Positions 11,386 to 19,885 are shown, counted from the stretch's first letter. The stretch is DNA of 24,969 nt from a virus (IMGVR_UViG_3300033064_000451:1-24969), one strand, 5' to 3'. The notes: a model not told the origin generated them from the sequence alone. Numbers and translations are program-made.

Positions 11386-12947
11386 TTCTCGGCTGCGAGA
11401 CGCCGCGCATCTACACCAAGCCCAAGCGCGAGCTCACCCCCGAGACCACGCACGGGTTCGCGGCGATTGCTTTCGCCGAGGACGTGCTCGGTGTCCGACT
11501 GTTCCCGTGGCAGCGTTGGCTGCTCCTGCACGCTCTCGAGCTGGAAGAGTGCGACGACGGCGCCATCCGGTACCGGTACAGATTTGTCGTTGTCACCGTT
11601 GCTCGTCAATCGGGCAAGACGATGCTGATGTTAATCCTGGCGCTCTGGCATATCTACGCACTCGACTCACCGACCGTGATCGGCACCGCGCAGGATCTTG
11701 CCAACGCCGAGAAGGCTTGGGGCGAGGCCGTCGAGTGGGCGCAGTCCGATGAAGAGCTCGGCGACCTGATCGAAAAGGTCAACCAGGGCCACCCGAAGTT
11801 TATGAAGCTTGTCACCGGCTGCCAGTACCGGGTCGCTGCGGCATCACGCCGCGGCGGCCGCGGATTCTCCGGTGATCTGATCCTGCTCGACGAGCTGCGC
11901 GAGCATCAAACCTGGGACTCATGGTCGGCCGTGACGAACACCATGAACGCCCGGCCGCAGGCGCAAGCCTGGGCACTGACTAACGCCGGCGATGCACTGT
12001 CGATCGTGCTGCGCTATCTGCGCGCCCAGGCGCACCGCGAGCTTGGCTGGCCTGACGGCGATGCCGACTCCGAGATCCTCGAGGGTCTCGACGAGGAGAT
12101 GCAGGAATACCTCGAGAAGAACGCCGACGAGCAAGTGCTCGGCTGGTTCGAGTGGTCCGCAGCGCCGGCCGCCAAGCGCACCGATCGCGGTGCGTGGGCT
12201 CAGGCGAACCCGTCAATGAATCACGTCGACATTGTCGAGAACTGTGTGACCGAGCGCGCCATCTCTGCGGCGATGCGGACCAACCCGCCGAGCCAGTTCG
12301 AGATCGAGGTGCTGTGTCGCTGGGTCACGATGGCCGAGGCCGGGCCGTTCCCTGAAGGGAGCTGGCGCGAAACCCTCGACAATGCTGCCAAGCCCGCCGA
12401 GGACTCGCTGCGCATCGTCTGCCTGGCGATGAGCTGGAACCGCACCAAGTGCTACATCGCCCGGGCCGCCAAGGATGCCGACGGCGTCCCGGTGGCCGGC
12501 ATCGCCGCCGACCGTACCGGCACCGATTGGGTTATCCCGTGGCTGATCGAGAACCGCGAGAACTACAGCGGCATCGTGATCCAGGCGAACGGCGCACCCG
12601 AGACCGCACTGATGGACGACATCACCAACGCCAGACTTCCCGACGGCAACCCGGCGAACCTGCCGATCCTGCCGTGGGCTGGCCCCGAGCTCGGATCCGC
12701 AACCGGAGTGGTCTTTGACCGCCTCGATAAGCGCAAGATCCGCCACTTGTCACATCCCGGCCTCGACGCCGCGGCCACCTCGGCCTCGGTGAAGGTGCTC
12801 AGTCAGGGCGCGTGGGTCATTGACCTGGCGACCAGCCCGACTGATGCCGCACCGCTCAAGGCTTTCATTGGCGCGGTCTGGGCGGTCGAGACGACCGCAC
12901 CGGCCCGCCGGTCGGCCTACGAAGAGAAAGACCTCCTAGTTGTTTAA
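11382..12947 (+). CDS. terL: Terminase large subunit
   Basis: A 521-residue protein from TTG 11382 (TTGA overlap). The N-terminus TPRIYTKPKRELTPETTHGF matches the usual large-terminase opening, and FPWQRWLLLHALEL follows. The packaging ATPase has Walker A VARQSGKT (73-80) and Walker B LILLDE (166-171). The C-terminal RNase H-like nuclease region (about 340-500) is present, but the first two expected carboxylate motifs read LAMSWNRTK (348-356) and IVIQANGAP (398-406), without the usual Asp, while an Asp survives at D488 (SPTDAAPLKAF). It cuts and pumps DNA into proheads. The ATPase call is secure. The state of the nuclease site is an open question. Confidence 0.93.
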   Translation: MILGCETPRIYTKPKRELTPETTHGFAAIAFAEDVLGVRLFPWQRWLLLHALELEECDDGAIRYRYRFVVVTVARQSGKTMLMLILALWHIYALDSPTVIGTAQDLANAEKAWGEAVEWAQSDEELGDLIEKVNQGHPKFMKLVTGCQYRVAAASRRGGRGFSGDLILLDELREHQTWDSWSAVTNTMNARPQAQAWALTNAGDALSIVLRYLRAQAHRELGWPDGDADSEILEGLDEEMQEYLEKNADEQVLGWFEWSAAPAAKRTDRGAWAQANPSMNHVDIVENCVTERAISAAMRTNPPSQFEIEVLCRWVTMAEAGPFPEGSWRETLDNAAKPAEDSLRIVCLAMSWNRTKCYIARAAKDADGVPVAGIAADRTGTDWVIPWLIENRENYSGIVIQANGAPETALMDDITNARLPDGNPANLPILPWAGPELGSATGVVFDRLDKRKIRHLSHPGLDAAATSASVKVLSQGAWVIDLATSPTDAAPLKAFIGAVWAVETTAPARRSAYEEKDLLVV

Positions 12948-13152
12948 CAGACGCCCGCCTAGCGCAGTGGACCGCAAGGTTCTGGTCAACCTCTGCACCG
13001 GCAACGCGATTAGCGGCGTCTGTACGTACAACGGCCCCGAAGGCCTGGTGCTGCGCGGCGCGATCGTGCATGAGCCCGACGCCGACCCCTCGCCCGCTGA
13101 CGGCGAAGTCCTGATCGGAACGATCAATGTCGACTTTATTCAATTGCTTTAA
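12940..13152 (+). CDS. Small hypothetical protein between terminase and portal
   Basis: A 70-residue protein starting at TTG 12940, overlapping the large terminase end by eight bases. GTG 12967 is a possible later start. It reads MFNRRPPSAVDRKVLVNLCT, then a beta-rich part with GLVLRGAIVHEP and DGEVLIGTINVDFIQLL. Small proteins of this shape often lie between TerL and portal genes in actinophages. Likely an Sm/SH3-like barrel of unknown role in head assembly or packaging. Confidence 0.65.
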   Translation: MFNRRPPSAVDRKVLVNLCTGNAISGVCTYNGPEGLVLRGAIVHEPDADPSPADGEVLIGTINVDFIQLL

Positions 13153-13164
13153 CGGGAGGCGCTG

Positions 13165-14397
13165 ATGGCATTCGTCGCCACCGCCGGCTCAGTCGAGCAG
13201 CTCTCGCAGCATCGCGTAGTTCGTCCGTCGCGCATCCAGCTGTCGACCACCTATTCGGCGGACTACGCCGAGATCTGGCGCACGCAGGAATCGGTGCGCA
13301 CCGTGATCTCATTCCTCGCGCGTAACGTCGCGCAGCTCGGCCTGCCGCTGTACGAGCGGGTCGGCGACGCTGATCGCCAACGCCTACAGGATCACCCGCT
13401 CGCCAAGATGCTGCGCCAGCCCAACCCGTGGACGAGCCGCTACCGGTTCATCTCGGCGCTGGTGCACGACTTCAGCATCTACAACAACGCCTACTGGCTC
13501 AAGACCAAGTTCCCCAACGGCGAGGGCGGCCTGGTGCGCATCCCGCCGCCGATCATCAAAGCGTCGGGCACCGACTGGCTGACCCCGGCAGCGTTCGAGG
13601 TCCGCGGCAATACCGGCATGAAGGTGTACCCGCGCGACCAGATCGTGTACTTCCGCGGTTTCGGTGTCGACGCCGACGAGGGCATCAGCCCGCTTGAGGC
13701 GTTACGCCGCACACTGCGCGAAGAGTTCACCGCGGGGGAGATGCGCGAACAAACCATGCGCAACGGCGCACGCATGAGCGGCTACCTAGTCCGACCCAAG
13801 GACGCTCCCGAGTGGAGTGACACCGCGCGCGACCGGTTCAAGCGCAACTGGCAGGCGCAGTACGCCGGGTCCGGTCCTGGCGCCGGCGGCACGCCGATCC
13901 TCGAGGACGGCATGACGTTCACCCCGGTCAGCCAGACCGCCCGGGATCTGCAATACGTCGAGAGCCGCAAGCTCACGCGCGAGGAAGTGGCCGCGGCCTA
14001 CCACATCCCGCCGCCCATGATCGGGATCCTCGACAGCGCGACGTTCTCGAACATCACCGAGCAGCACAAGATGCTCTACCAGCTGACGCTCGCGCCGCTA
14101 CTGGTGATGATCGAAGAGGAGATCGAGCTGCAGCTGATGCCCGACTTCGAGCCGCAGCCCGATCGTTTCTATGTCGAGTTCAACCTGCGCGAGAAGCTGA
14201 CCGGATCCTTCGAGGAACGCGCCGACTCAATTATGAAGGCCGTCGGCGGGCCGACGATGACCATCAATGAGGCCCGCGCACTGGACAACCGCACGCCCAT
14301 CGACGGCGGCGACGTGCTCATCCGCCCGCTCAATGTGACCCAGAACGGCGAGCCCGACCCGGTGCCTGCCGCACCGGCCGAACCGCCGCCGGCATAG
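13165..14397 (+). CDS. Portal protein, HK97 family
   Basis: A 410-residue protein from ATG 13165 with a strong GGGAGG ribosome site. HK97-type portal features are seen: WRTQESVRTVISFLARNVAQ near the N-terminus, the DHPLAKMLRQPNP block, YRFISALVHDFSIYNNAYW, the wing segment VYPRDQIVYFRGFG, the stem region AAAYHIPPPMIGIL with SNITEQHKMLYQLTLAPL, and a C-terminal TINEARALDNRTPIDGGD. Twelve copies form the ring through which DNA enters the head. The C-terminus is a Pro/Ala-rich tail. The next gene is the protease. Confidence 0.95.
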   Translation: MAFVATAGSVEQLSQHRVVRPSRIQLSTTYSADYAEIWRTQESVRTVISFLARNVAQLGLPLYERVGDADRQRLQDHPLAKMLRQPNPWTSRYRFISALVHDFSIYNNAYWLKTKFPNGEGGLVRIPPPIIKASGTDWLTPAAFEVRGNTGMKVYPRDQIVYFRGFGVDADEGISPLEALRRTLREEFTAGEMREQTMRNGARMSGYLVRPKDAPEWSDTARDRFKRNWQAQYAGSGPGAGGTPILEDGMTFTPVSQTARDLQYVESRKLTREEVAAAYHIPPPMIGILDSATFSNITEQHKMLYQLTLAPLLVMIEEEIELQLMPDFEPQPDRFYVEFNLREKLTGSFEERADSIMKAVGGPTMTINEARALDNRTPIDGGDVLIRPLNVTQNGEPDPVPAAPAEPPPA

Positions 14398-14413
14398 GAC
14401 GCCAGGAGAACCC

Positions 14414-15250
14414 ATGCTCACTAAGAACGCCACGATCGACATCAAGGCCGGGCCGCAGGACGGCCTGGACGAGGGCCAGTTCGTTGCCTACGCCAGCGTA
14501 TTCGGCAACGTCGACTCCTACGGCGACATCGTCACCAAGGGCGCATTCGCCAACGATCTCAAACGGTGGGAGAAGTCGGGCAACCCGATCCCGCTTCTCT
14601 TCGCTCACAACATGGCTGATCCGGATTTTAATCTCGGCCACGTCATCAAGGCCGAAGAGGACAACGTCGGCCTGAAGGTCACCGCGCAGCTCGACCTCGA
14701 GAACCCGAAAGCCAAACAGGTGTACCGGATGCTCAAGGGCCGGCGCATCAACCAGATGTCTTTCGCCTACGACGTCGTCGATGGCAGCACCGAGAAGGTT
14801 GACGGTGAGGACGTCTACGAGATCCGCGACATGAAGCTCTACGAGGTGTCGGTCGTGACCGTCGGCGCCAACCAAGAGACCGAAATCCTCTCCGTGAAGC
14901 AGTTGCCCTGTGTGGCAGACCGACTGCTCGCGGAGTTCAAAGCCGGCCGAGTGCTATCGGCCAAAAATGAGAGCGAACTTCGCAGCGCGCATGAGGCCTT
15001 GGGCCGCGTGCTGTCCGTTCTCGATAGCACACAGGACGATCAGAAGGCCAGCGAGCCGGATCCGTCACGCCAGTCTCACGACGACACCTCAGTCAAGACC
15101 GCCCCGACCATCGCGCCAGCGGAGGTTGAGGGAGATCAAGACGACGAGGAGTCCGAGGAGGAGATCCGTGTGGCCAATCCGACCCCGTCCGCCGACTTGG
15201 CCGTTCTGCCTGAAGCAATCCTCGGCGAGATTCTCGCCGAAATCGAATAA
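14414..15250 (+). CDS. Prohead serine protease, HK97 type, with long C-terminal region
   Basis: A 278-residue protein from ATG 14414 with AGGAGA upstream. It has the Caudovirales prohead protease pattern: FVAYASVFGNVDSYGDIVTKGAF (split by the turn near residue 33), catalytic His in LLFAHNM (H65), catalytic Ser in NQMSFAYD (S116), and the LYEVSVVTVGANQET strand. The protease domain ends near 165. About 110 further residues include LSAKNESELRSAHEALGRVL, an acidic DQDDEESEEE patch and PEAILGEILAEIE, probably a scaffold-like part. It trims the capsid precursor and itself during head maturation. Confidence 0.92.
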   Translation: MLTKNATIDIKAGPQDGLDEGQFVAYASVFGNVDSYGDIVTKGAFANDLKRWEKSGNPIPLLFAHNMADPDFNLGHVIKAEEDNVGLKVTAQLDLENPKAKQVYRMLKGRRINQMSFAYDVVDGSTEKVDGEDVYEIRDMKLYEVSVVTVGANQETEILSVKQLPCVADRLLAEFKAGRVLSAKNESELRSAHEALGRVLSVLDSTQDDQKASEPDPSRQSHDDTSVKTAPTIAPAEVEGDQDDEESEEEIRVANPTPSADLAVLPEAILGEILAEIE

Positions 15251-15276
15251 CCAACCCCCCGTAAGGATCTGAAAAG

Positions 15277-16551
15277 ATGAGTACAAACCGCATCGCCATG
15301 CTCAAAGAGCGGGCCGAAGCATCATCCAAGCTGGCACGCGACATCGCCCAGAAGGCCGCCGACGAGAACCGCGACCTGACCGCTGATGAGCGGGCCGACT
15401 ACGACGGCGCCCTGGTGACGCTGAAGAGCGTTCTCGAAGGCATCAAGATCACCAAGGCCGACGAGGCCGTGATCGCACAGGCAAAAGAGTTCGCCGATTC
15501 GGTGGGCGTGGCCGATGGCGGCGACGTCCGGGCGCGCATCAAGTCGCTCGGCCTGACCGTCTGCGATTCGCCGGAGTTCAAGGCCATGATGGCCACATTC
15601 CCCGAAGGTCGCATCCCGTCCAAGGGTCGCGTGAACTCTTCCTCGATCAGCGTCAAGTCGGTGTTCACCGGTGCCAGCTCCACCTCGGCCGGCGCGTTTG
15701 TCGTCAACGATCGCACCGACATCGTCGAGATGCTGGGCCGCAAACCGCTCACCGTTCGCGACCTCGTCTCCAAGCGTCGTACAACGTCTGACGCCGTTGA
15801 GTACGTCCGCCAGTCGAGCCACACCAACAACGCCGCAGTCGTCGCCGAGGCCACCAGCGCCGCGGGTCCGACCGTCGTGTCCGGTGTACTCACCAACAAC
15901 GCCGGCGGCGGCTACAAGCCCGAAGGCGCGTGGGCGTTCGAGGTCGTGACGGCCAACGTCAAGACGATCGCGGAGTTCGTCCCGGTCACCAAGCGGGCAC
16001 TCGCCGACGTGGCGCAGCTCGAGGGTCTCATCAACGATGAGCTCGCCGCGGACATCGCCGAGGCCGAAGAGGGCGAAATCCTCAACGGCGACGGCTCCGG
16101 TGAGCACTTCACGGGCATCACCGAGACCTCGGGCATCCAGACGCAGGCCTTCTCGGTCGATCTGTTCGAGACCGTCCGCAAGGGTGTCACCAAGCTGCGC
16201 ACCGTGGGCCGGGTCAACCCGACCGCGCTGGTGCTCAACCCCGCCGACGCCGAGGCGATCGACCTCACCAAGGACGGCCAGGACCGCTACTACTACGGCG
16301 GCCCTTCGGCCATCGGCCAGCGCACCCTCTGGGGAGTGCCGGTCGTGGAATCCGAGACCCAGGCGGCCGGCGGCGGTCTGCTCGGTGACTTCTCCAAGGC
16401 GGTCCTCTGGGATCGCGAGCAGACCACAGTCACGATGACCGACTCGCACGCGGACTTCTTCATCCGCAACCTGGTCGCCATCCTGGCGGAAGAGCGTCTC
16501 GCCTTCGGCGTGACCCGCCCGACTGCGTTCTGCACCGTCGCGTTCTCCTGA
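15277..16551 (+). CDS. Major capsid protein, HK97 fold
   Basis: A 424-residue protein from ATG 15277 with AAGGA upstream. The N-terminal 75 residues are a helical delta domain (AMLKERAEASSKLARDIAQK), then a linker with the probable protease cut near 100-118. HK97-fold elements follow: E-loop region with EATSAAG (191-197) and GYKPEGAWAFEVV, spine helix LEGLINDELAADIAEAEE, the NGDGSGEHFTGI turn (270-281), and the C-terminal VTRPTAFCTVAF. It forms the icosahedral shell. No separate scaffold gene is seen, consistent with the delta domain serving that role. Codon use is strongly GC-rich, as in a highly expressed gene. Confidence 0.95.
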   Translation: MSTNRIAMLKERAEASSKLARDIAQKAADENRDLTADERADYDGALVTLKSVLEGIKITKADEAVIAQAKEFADSVGVADGGDVRARIKSLGLTVCDSPEFKAMMATFPEGRIPSKGRVNSSSISVKSVFTGASSTSAGAFVVNDRTDIVEMLGRKPLTVRDLVSKRRTTSDAVEYVRQSSHTNNAAVVAEATSAAGPTVVSGVLTNNAGGGYKPEGAWAFEVVTANVKTIAEFVPVTKRALADVAQLEGLINDELAADIAEAEEGEILNGDGSGEHFTGITETSGIQTQAFSVDLFETVRKGVTKLRTVGRVNPTALVLNPADAEAIDLTKDGQDRYYYGGPSAIGQRTLWGVPVVESETQAAGGGLLGDFSKAVLWDREQTTVTMTDSHADFFIRNLVAILAEERLAFGVTRPTAFCTVAFS

Positions 16552-16565
16552 TCTAAGTGGCACTC

Positions 16566-16609
16566 ATAGGAGCGACCGGCAGTCAGCCCTGGCTGTCGGT
16601 CGCTCCTAT
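16566..16609 (+). terminator. Long hairpin after the capsid gene, possible partial terminator
   Basis: The left arm (16566-16582) and right arm (16593-16609) pair over 17 positions with one G-T (G-U) wobble: ATAGGAGCGACCG...CGGTCGCTCCTAT. There is a further small CAGCC/GGCTG stem inside the loop. No T-run follows, so it may act as a weak terminator or as a 3' end stabiliser that keeps capsid mRNA in excess over downstream genes. It lies 15 bases after the capsid stop. Confidence 0.6.
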
Positions 16610-16614
16610 GCAAC

Positions 16615-16628
16615 AAGGAGGAAACGTG
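16615..16628 (+). promoter_or_regulatory. Strong ribosome binding site deciding GTG 16626
   Basis: AAGGAGG (16615-16621), four bases before GTG 16626. The frame is open upstream to 16557, but a start there would run through the hairpin, so GTG 16626 is preferred. Confidence 0.7.
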
Positions 16629-16844
16629 CTCAAGCCCTACGACGTCGTCATCAACGGCAACAGGACGACCCTTCTGCTCTCCGACGCCGACGCGAAGGCC
16701 CGCGGCCTCACCGCCAAGGCCGAGCCCGCCGTCGTCACCAAAGCGCACGCGCCGGCCAACAAGGCCCGCAAGCCCGTGAACAAGCGCGCCGAGATCGCCG
16801 CGCTGGCATTCACCGCCAAACCTGAGAGCGACGACGGGGAGTGA
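16626..16844 (+). CDS. Small hypothetical head-region protein, 72 aa
   Basis: Starts at GTG 16626 after AAGGAGG. It begins MLKPYDVVINGNRTTLLLSD, then DADAKARGLT, then a Lys/Ala-rich basic linker and an acidic end (ESDDGE). Small proteins of this look often follow the major capsid gene in actinophages and have no agreed function. The stop overlaps the GTG of the next gene (GTGA). Confidence 0.65.
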   Translation: MLKPYDVVINGNRTTLLLSDADAKARGLTAKAEPAVVTKAHAPANKARKPVNKRAEIAALAFTAKPESDDGE

Positions 16845-17380
16845 CCCTCGATGTTAGTGGCTTGCAGGCATTCAGCCAAGGCGAGTTTGATCAAGACGAC
16901 GCCGAGTCTGTCCGTCAGCTCGACGCCGGCCTGGCTGCCGCCCGCAGTTACTGCGGCTGGCACGTCACCCCGGTAGCCGCCGCGACCGTCCTCACCCTTG
17001 ACGGCCCGGGCGCACCGCTTCTCGTCCTGCCGACACTTAAGCTCACCGCGCTGACCACCGTCGTCGAGTTGGACGTAAACATTCCGATCGGCGACCTGAA
17101 CTACAGCACCCGCGGGCTGATACGCAAGCGGGACTACTACTGGTGGACATCGGACTTCGGCGCGATCGTCGTCACCTTCTCCCACGGTTTTGCATCGGCA
17201 CCCGACTTCGAGTCAGCCGTCTACAGCGCAACCGTGCGAGGATCCTTCGGACCACCGACCGCCAACTTCCGCGCCGTCGGACCATTCAGCTACGAGCCTG
17301 AAGGCAACGTGCATAACGGGCTTTTCACCGACGCCGAGCGGGCAGTATTGGACCGCTACCGGCTGGAAAAGATGCCGTGA
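16841..17380 (+). CDS. Head-tail connector (adaptor) protein
   Basis: A 179-residue protein from GTG 16841 (GTGA overlap). It opens with a helical part (DVSGLQAFSQGEFDQDDAES, then LDAGLAAARSYCGWHVTP) typical of gp6/gp15-like adaptors (helices followed by CGW), continues with beta strands (TVLTLDGPG, LVLPTLKL, TRGLIRKRDYYWW) and ends in a helix (FTDAERAVLDRYRLEKMP). It would bind under the portal ring and prepare the tail attachment site. The call is supported by its place after the capsid. Confidence 0.75.
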   Translation: MTLDVSGLQAFSQGEFDQDDAESVRQLDAGLAAARSYCGWHVTPVAAATVLTLDGPGAPLLVLPTLKLTALTTVVELDVNIPIGDLNYSTRGLIRKRDYYWWTSDFGAIVVTFSHGFASAPDFESAVYSATVRGSFGPPTANFRAVGPFSYEPEGNVHNGLFTDAERAVLDRYRLEKMP

Positions 17381-17727
17381 AAGAAACGGTCACCGTCACC
17401 CCAACAGTCGGCAATGACTCTGACGGCGACCCGGTTGCCCAGGGCGCCCCGATCACTCTGACCCCGTTACAGATTTCCCCGGGCAACATGCTCAACAAGT
17501 ACGGCAAGGGCGGCGACCTGACCGACGTCGAGTTCACCGTCTATCTGCCGCTGCGCATCCGCACCGCCACCGACATCCTGACCGCCGTCGATGACGTGAT
17601 TCACGACGGCGACCAGATCACCGTCCGCGGCCGCGTCTGCTCGGTCCTGCTCGAAGTGTGGCGCACCGGCGGCTACCGGGGCGGGGCCGCAGTTCTGGCT
17701 CGCTCACGTTCCGGCAAGGCCGCCTAA
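17377..17727 (+). CDS. Head-tail connector (stopper-like) protein
   Basis: A 116-residue protein from ATG 17377 hmm-free of motifs beyond a beta-rich pattern: KETVTVTPTVGNDSDGDPV, SGN-type turn in ISPGNMLNKYG, then VEFTVYLPLRI, HDGDQITVRGRVCSVLLEVW. The order (VTPTVG...D, VEFTVYLP, ITVRGR) is that of head-closure/stopper proteins. It would plug the packaged head and join the tail. ATGA overlap with the adaptor gene (17377-17380) indicates coupling. Role inferred from position and fold pattern. Confidence 0.65.
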   Translation: MKETVTVTPTVGNDSDGDPVAQGAPITLTPLQISPGNMLNKYGKGGDLTDVEFTVYLPLRIRTATDILTAVDDVIHDGDQITVRGRVCSVLLEVWRTGGYRGGAAVLARSRSGKAA

Positions 17728-17972
17728 TGGCCAAGCAAGGATTCCGGCGCAACTCCAAGACCCTCGGCCACATCCTCAAGACCGAGGACGGCGGCAAGCG
17801 CGCGATCGCCGCCAAGATCCTCGCCCAGATGAACGACTCTGAGGCGTTCATTGAGGAGTACACCACCGACCGCGAAGTGATCGGCATCGTCGTCCCGGCC
17901 GACACGCAAGCCAAGAACGGCACCGCCACCAAGGCCGCGAGCGCCGTCGGCATCAGCCGAGGCAATCCGTAG
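17727..17972 (+). CDS. Small neck-region protein, 81 aa
   Basis: ATG 17727 shares one base with the previous stop (TAATG). The protein is basic at the N-terminus (MAKQGFRRNSKTLGHILKTE), helical in the middle (GGKRAIAAKILAQMNDSEAF) and ends VPADTQAKNGTATKAAS. Position between stopper-like and tail-terminator-like genes is where HK97 gp10-like neck proteins occur, and the short FIEEYTTDREVIGIVVPAD part fits such a fold. Assignment is by position. Confidence 0.6.
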   Translation: MAKQGFRRNSKTLGHILKTEDGGKRAIAAKILAQMNDSEAFIEEYTTDREVIGIVVPADTQAKNGTATKAASAVGISRGNP

Positions 17973-18383
17973 ATGGCGCAACACGATCCGGCCAAGGCGA
18001 TCAAGACCGCCCTGGCCGACTTCTTCGACGGCGCACAACCGGACTGGACCGTCACCCTCGAAGTTCCCGACGACTTCACCCCCGTCGACGGCGAGCCCGT
18101 ACTGCTCGTCGCCGACGACGGCGGCGACCAAGTCAACGCCGGCGCATGGATGGCTGGCCGGGGACTGCTCCGCATCGTCATCCGGCTGACCGCGTTCGCG
18201 CGAGGCCGCACCGAAGCCCGCGCCGTCATCGACGCCGCGGTCGACCGCCTCATGGCCAACCGGCCCGCTGAGGTGGCGCGAATTGAGAACTTCCCGGCCG
18301 TGCTGGACACGCGCGATCGGGAGACGGGCGCCTATCTGGCGTCCATCACGATGCCCGTCGTCGTGAAACCCCCTGCCGCATAA
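17973..18383 (+). CDS. Tail terminator protein
   Basis: A 136-residue protein from ATG 17973, directly after the previous stop. It has helix-strand alternation typical of gpU/gp17-like terminators: AIKTALADFFDGAQPDWTV at the start, GRGLLRIVIRLTAFARGRTE in the middle, AVIDAAVDRLMANRPAEV, then YLASITMPVVVKPPAA. It would cap the tail tube at its head-proximal end. The call is supported by its position directly before the major tail protein. Confidence 0.7.
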   Translation: MAQHDPAKAIKTALADFFDGAQPDWTVTLEVPDDFTPVDGEPVLLVADDGGDQVNAGAWMAGRGLLRIVIRLTAFARGRTEARAVIDAAVDRLMANRPAEVARIENFPAVLDTRDRETGAYLASITMPVVVKPPAA

Positions 18384-18400
18384 CAAATCTAGGAGAAATT

Positions 18401-18919
18401 ATGGCTGGCGACGCTAGCAATATCCGCGTGTGGGAGACCGGCGATGTCTTCATCTTCGATCCCGCAGAAACTTACGACGGCGCGACCGACGTGCCGGCCA
18501 ATATCGACGCCGCACTGGGCGCGGACTGGCTGCCCGCCGGTCTGATGATGGGCACCCCGGGCGTTGGCATGGCGCGCTCCATCGAGCGCACCGATGTCAA
18601 CTCCTGGCAGCAGGGCCGCGTCAAGGAACGGGTCAAGAACCCGAAGGTCGACGTCTCCTTCACCCTGCTCGAGGACAACGAAGTGACCGACGACCTCGTC
18701 GACGACACCGCCGTGCCCTCGATCAAGTACCGCTACGTCGCGCTGGTGTTCACCGAGGACGAGACCGGCGTCGTCAAGCGTTACTTCTCCAAGGCGAAGG
18801 TCGGCCTGTTCGTGGCCACCAACAACATCGAGCAGGACATCAACGGCCGCGAGATCACCGGCTCACTGGAGCCCGTCGCCGGTGAGTACTGGACCGTGCA
18901 AGAAGGCGTTCCCGCCTAA
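18401..18919 (+). CDS. Major tail protein
   Basis: A 172-residue protein from ATG 18401 with AGGAG upstream. Tube-protein features: NIRVWETGDVFIFDPAE near the start, GLMMGTPGVGMARSIERTDV, an RVKNPKVDVSFTLLEDN strand, YRYVALVFTEDETGVVKRYF, and the closing DINGREITGSLEPVAGEYWT. Hexamers stack to build the tail tube. Its stop overlaps the next ATG by one base (TAATG). The position between terminator-like and chaperone genes supports the call. Confidence 0.85.
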   Translation: MAGDASNIRVWETGDVFIFDPAETYDGATDVPANIDAALGADWLPAGLMMGTPGVGMARSIERTDVNSWQQGRVKERVKNPKVDVSFTLLEDNEVTDDLVDDTAVPSIKYRYVALVFTEDETGVVKRYFSKAKVGLFVATNNIEQDINGREITGSLEPVAGEYWTVQEGVPA

Positions 18920-19131
18920 TGCGCCGACTGGTGCTGATCGAGTTCACGACCGCCACCTGGAAGCGCGGCGTCGGGGACCAGGTCTACGTCGACAAAGGCT
19001 CGGCGGCCAGCTTCTGCGACAAGGAGAAGGTCGCCGAGCGGGTCGGTCAGGCCGCACCGGTAACCCCGGCGCCGATCGTGGTCGTCGATGTCGAGCCGGT
19101 GGACACCCCGCCGGCCGATGCCGACTTCTGA
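18919..19131 (+). CDS. Small hypothetical protein after major tail gene, 70 aa
   Basis: ATG 18919 shares one base with the tail protein stop. It reads MRRLVLIEFTTATWKRGVGD, then VYVDKGSAASFCDKEKVAER, and ends in a Pro/Val/Asp-rich tail. The N-terminal beta pattern with a helix at DKEKVAERV resembles small actinophage proteins found near tail or capsid genes. It overlaps the next gene by 14 bases. Function unknown. Confidence 0.6.
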   Translation: MRRLVLIEFTTATWKRGVGDQVYVDKGSAASFCDKEKVAERVGQAAPVTPAPIVVVDVEPVDTPPADADF

Positions 19132-19885
19132 TCCGGTAAGGGCAGAGGCGCTCGGCGAGGAGTTCGTCACCGCGACCCATTTGGGCCGCGAGTGGCGGAT
19201 CCCCGCGGACGTCGACACCTGGCCGCTGGAAAAGGTCAAGCACAGCATCGGGTTCTCGATGACCACCCGCGAGATCCTGATCAATCACATCGCGACCGCC
19301 GAGGTGATCGAGGCTCTGCTCGGCCCGCAGTGGGACGACTTTGTCGCACTGGCACCACGACGCAGGAATCTCGTACCAGCGTCGCAGGCTTTCGCTGAGG
19401 CGGTAGGGATAGCGCCTAGCACTCAGCGCAGCTCCGACGGCAAGCTACATGATCGAGTGTGGGGTTCAGTCCCGCGACTGCTGGCCGTTCTCGAAACTTG
19501 GCCGACCGCAGTCGAATCTGATCTGTCCCGATTCTGGGGCATCGACTACCGCGACCGGTGGCGCTTTGACGGCGGCCGTCGCCTACTCACGCTGCGCCAG
19601 ATCCACGCCCGCATCTCTCACCTTCCCGCGGATTCTGCGCTGGCGGTGATGCTGGGCCGCCGATCGCCCACCGAGCTGCTGCTCATGGATCTGTACGAGC
19701 CGATGGCCGGCAGGGTTCACCCCGCCCGGCCACTCACGCCCGAGCAGCTCACCGAACGCAACGCCGAGGCCGCCGCCAAGGCTAAGGCCCGAGCCGCCTA
19801 CGAATCACGCCGTGTCGCTCAAGGGCATCGCGGTGTAGCCAGCGGCCTGGAGAACGCCCGCGCCAACGCATCACGAGGAAGGTAG
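19118..19885 (+). CDS. Tail assembly chaperone with G-like and T-like parts in one frame
   Basis: A 255-residue protein. ATG 19118 is preferred over upstream in-frame ATG 19088, which would overlap the previous gene more. The N-terminal part (about 14-98) has GREWRIPADVDTWPLEKVK and LLGPQWDDFVALAP, like the G part of actinophage chaperones. The C-terminal part (about 135-205) has WGIDYRDRWRFDGGRRLLTL, RISHLPADSALAVML and GRVHPARP, like the T part that is usually reached by a ribosomal frameshift. Here both are in one continuous frame. It should bind the tape measure protein during tail assembly. Confidence 0.75.
   Translation: MPTSDPVRAEALGEEFVTATHLGREWRIPADVDTWPLEKVKHSIGFSMTTREILINHIATAEVIEALLGPQWDDFVALAPRRRNLVPASQAFAEAVGIAPSTQRSSDGKLHDRVWGSVPRLLAVLETWPTAVESDLSRFWGIDYRDRWRFDGGRRLLTLRQIHARISHLPADSALAVMLGRRSPTELLLMDLYEPMAGRVHPARPLTPEQLTERNAEAAAKAKARAAYESRRVAQGHRGVASGLENARANASRGR

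Noticed and set aside
15322-16563. 413-codon open frame on the minus strand
   Set aside because: It lies fully antisense to the capsid gene. High-GC codon bias opens long antisense frames, and its residue make-up (Gly/Asp/Arg/His-rich, no motifs) looks like a shadow.
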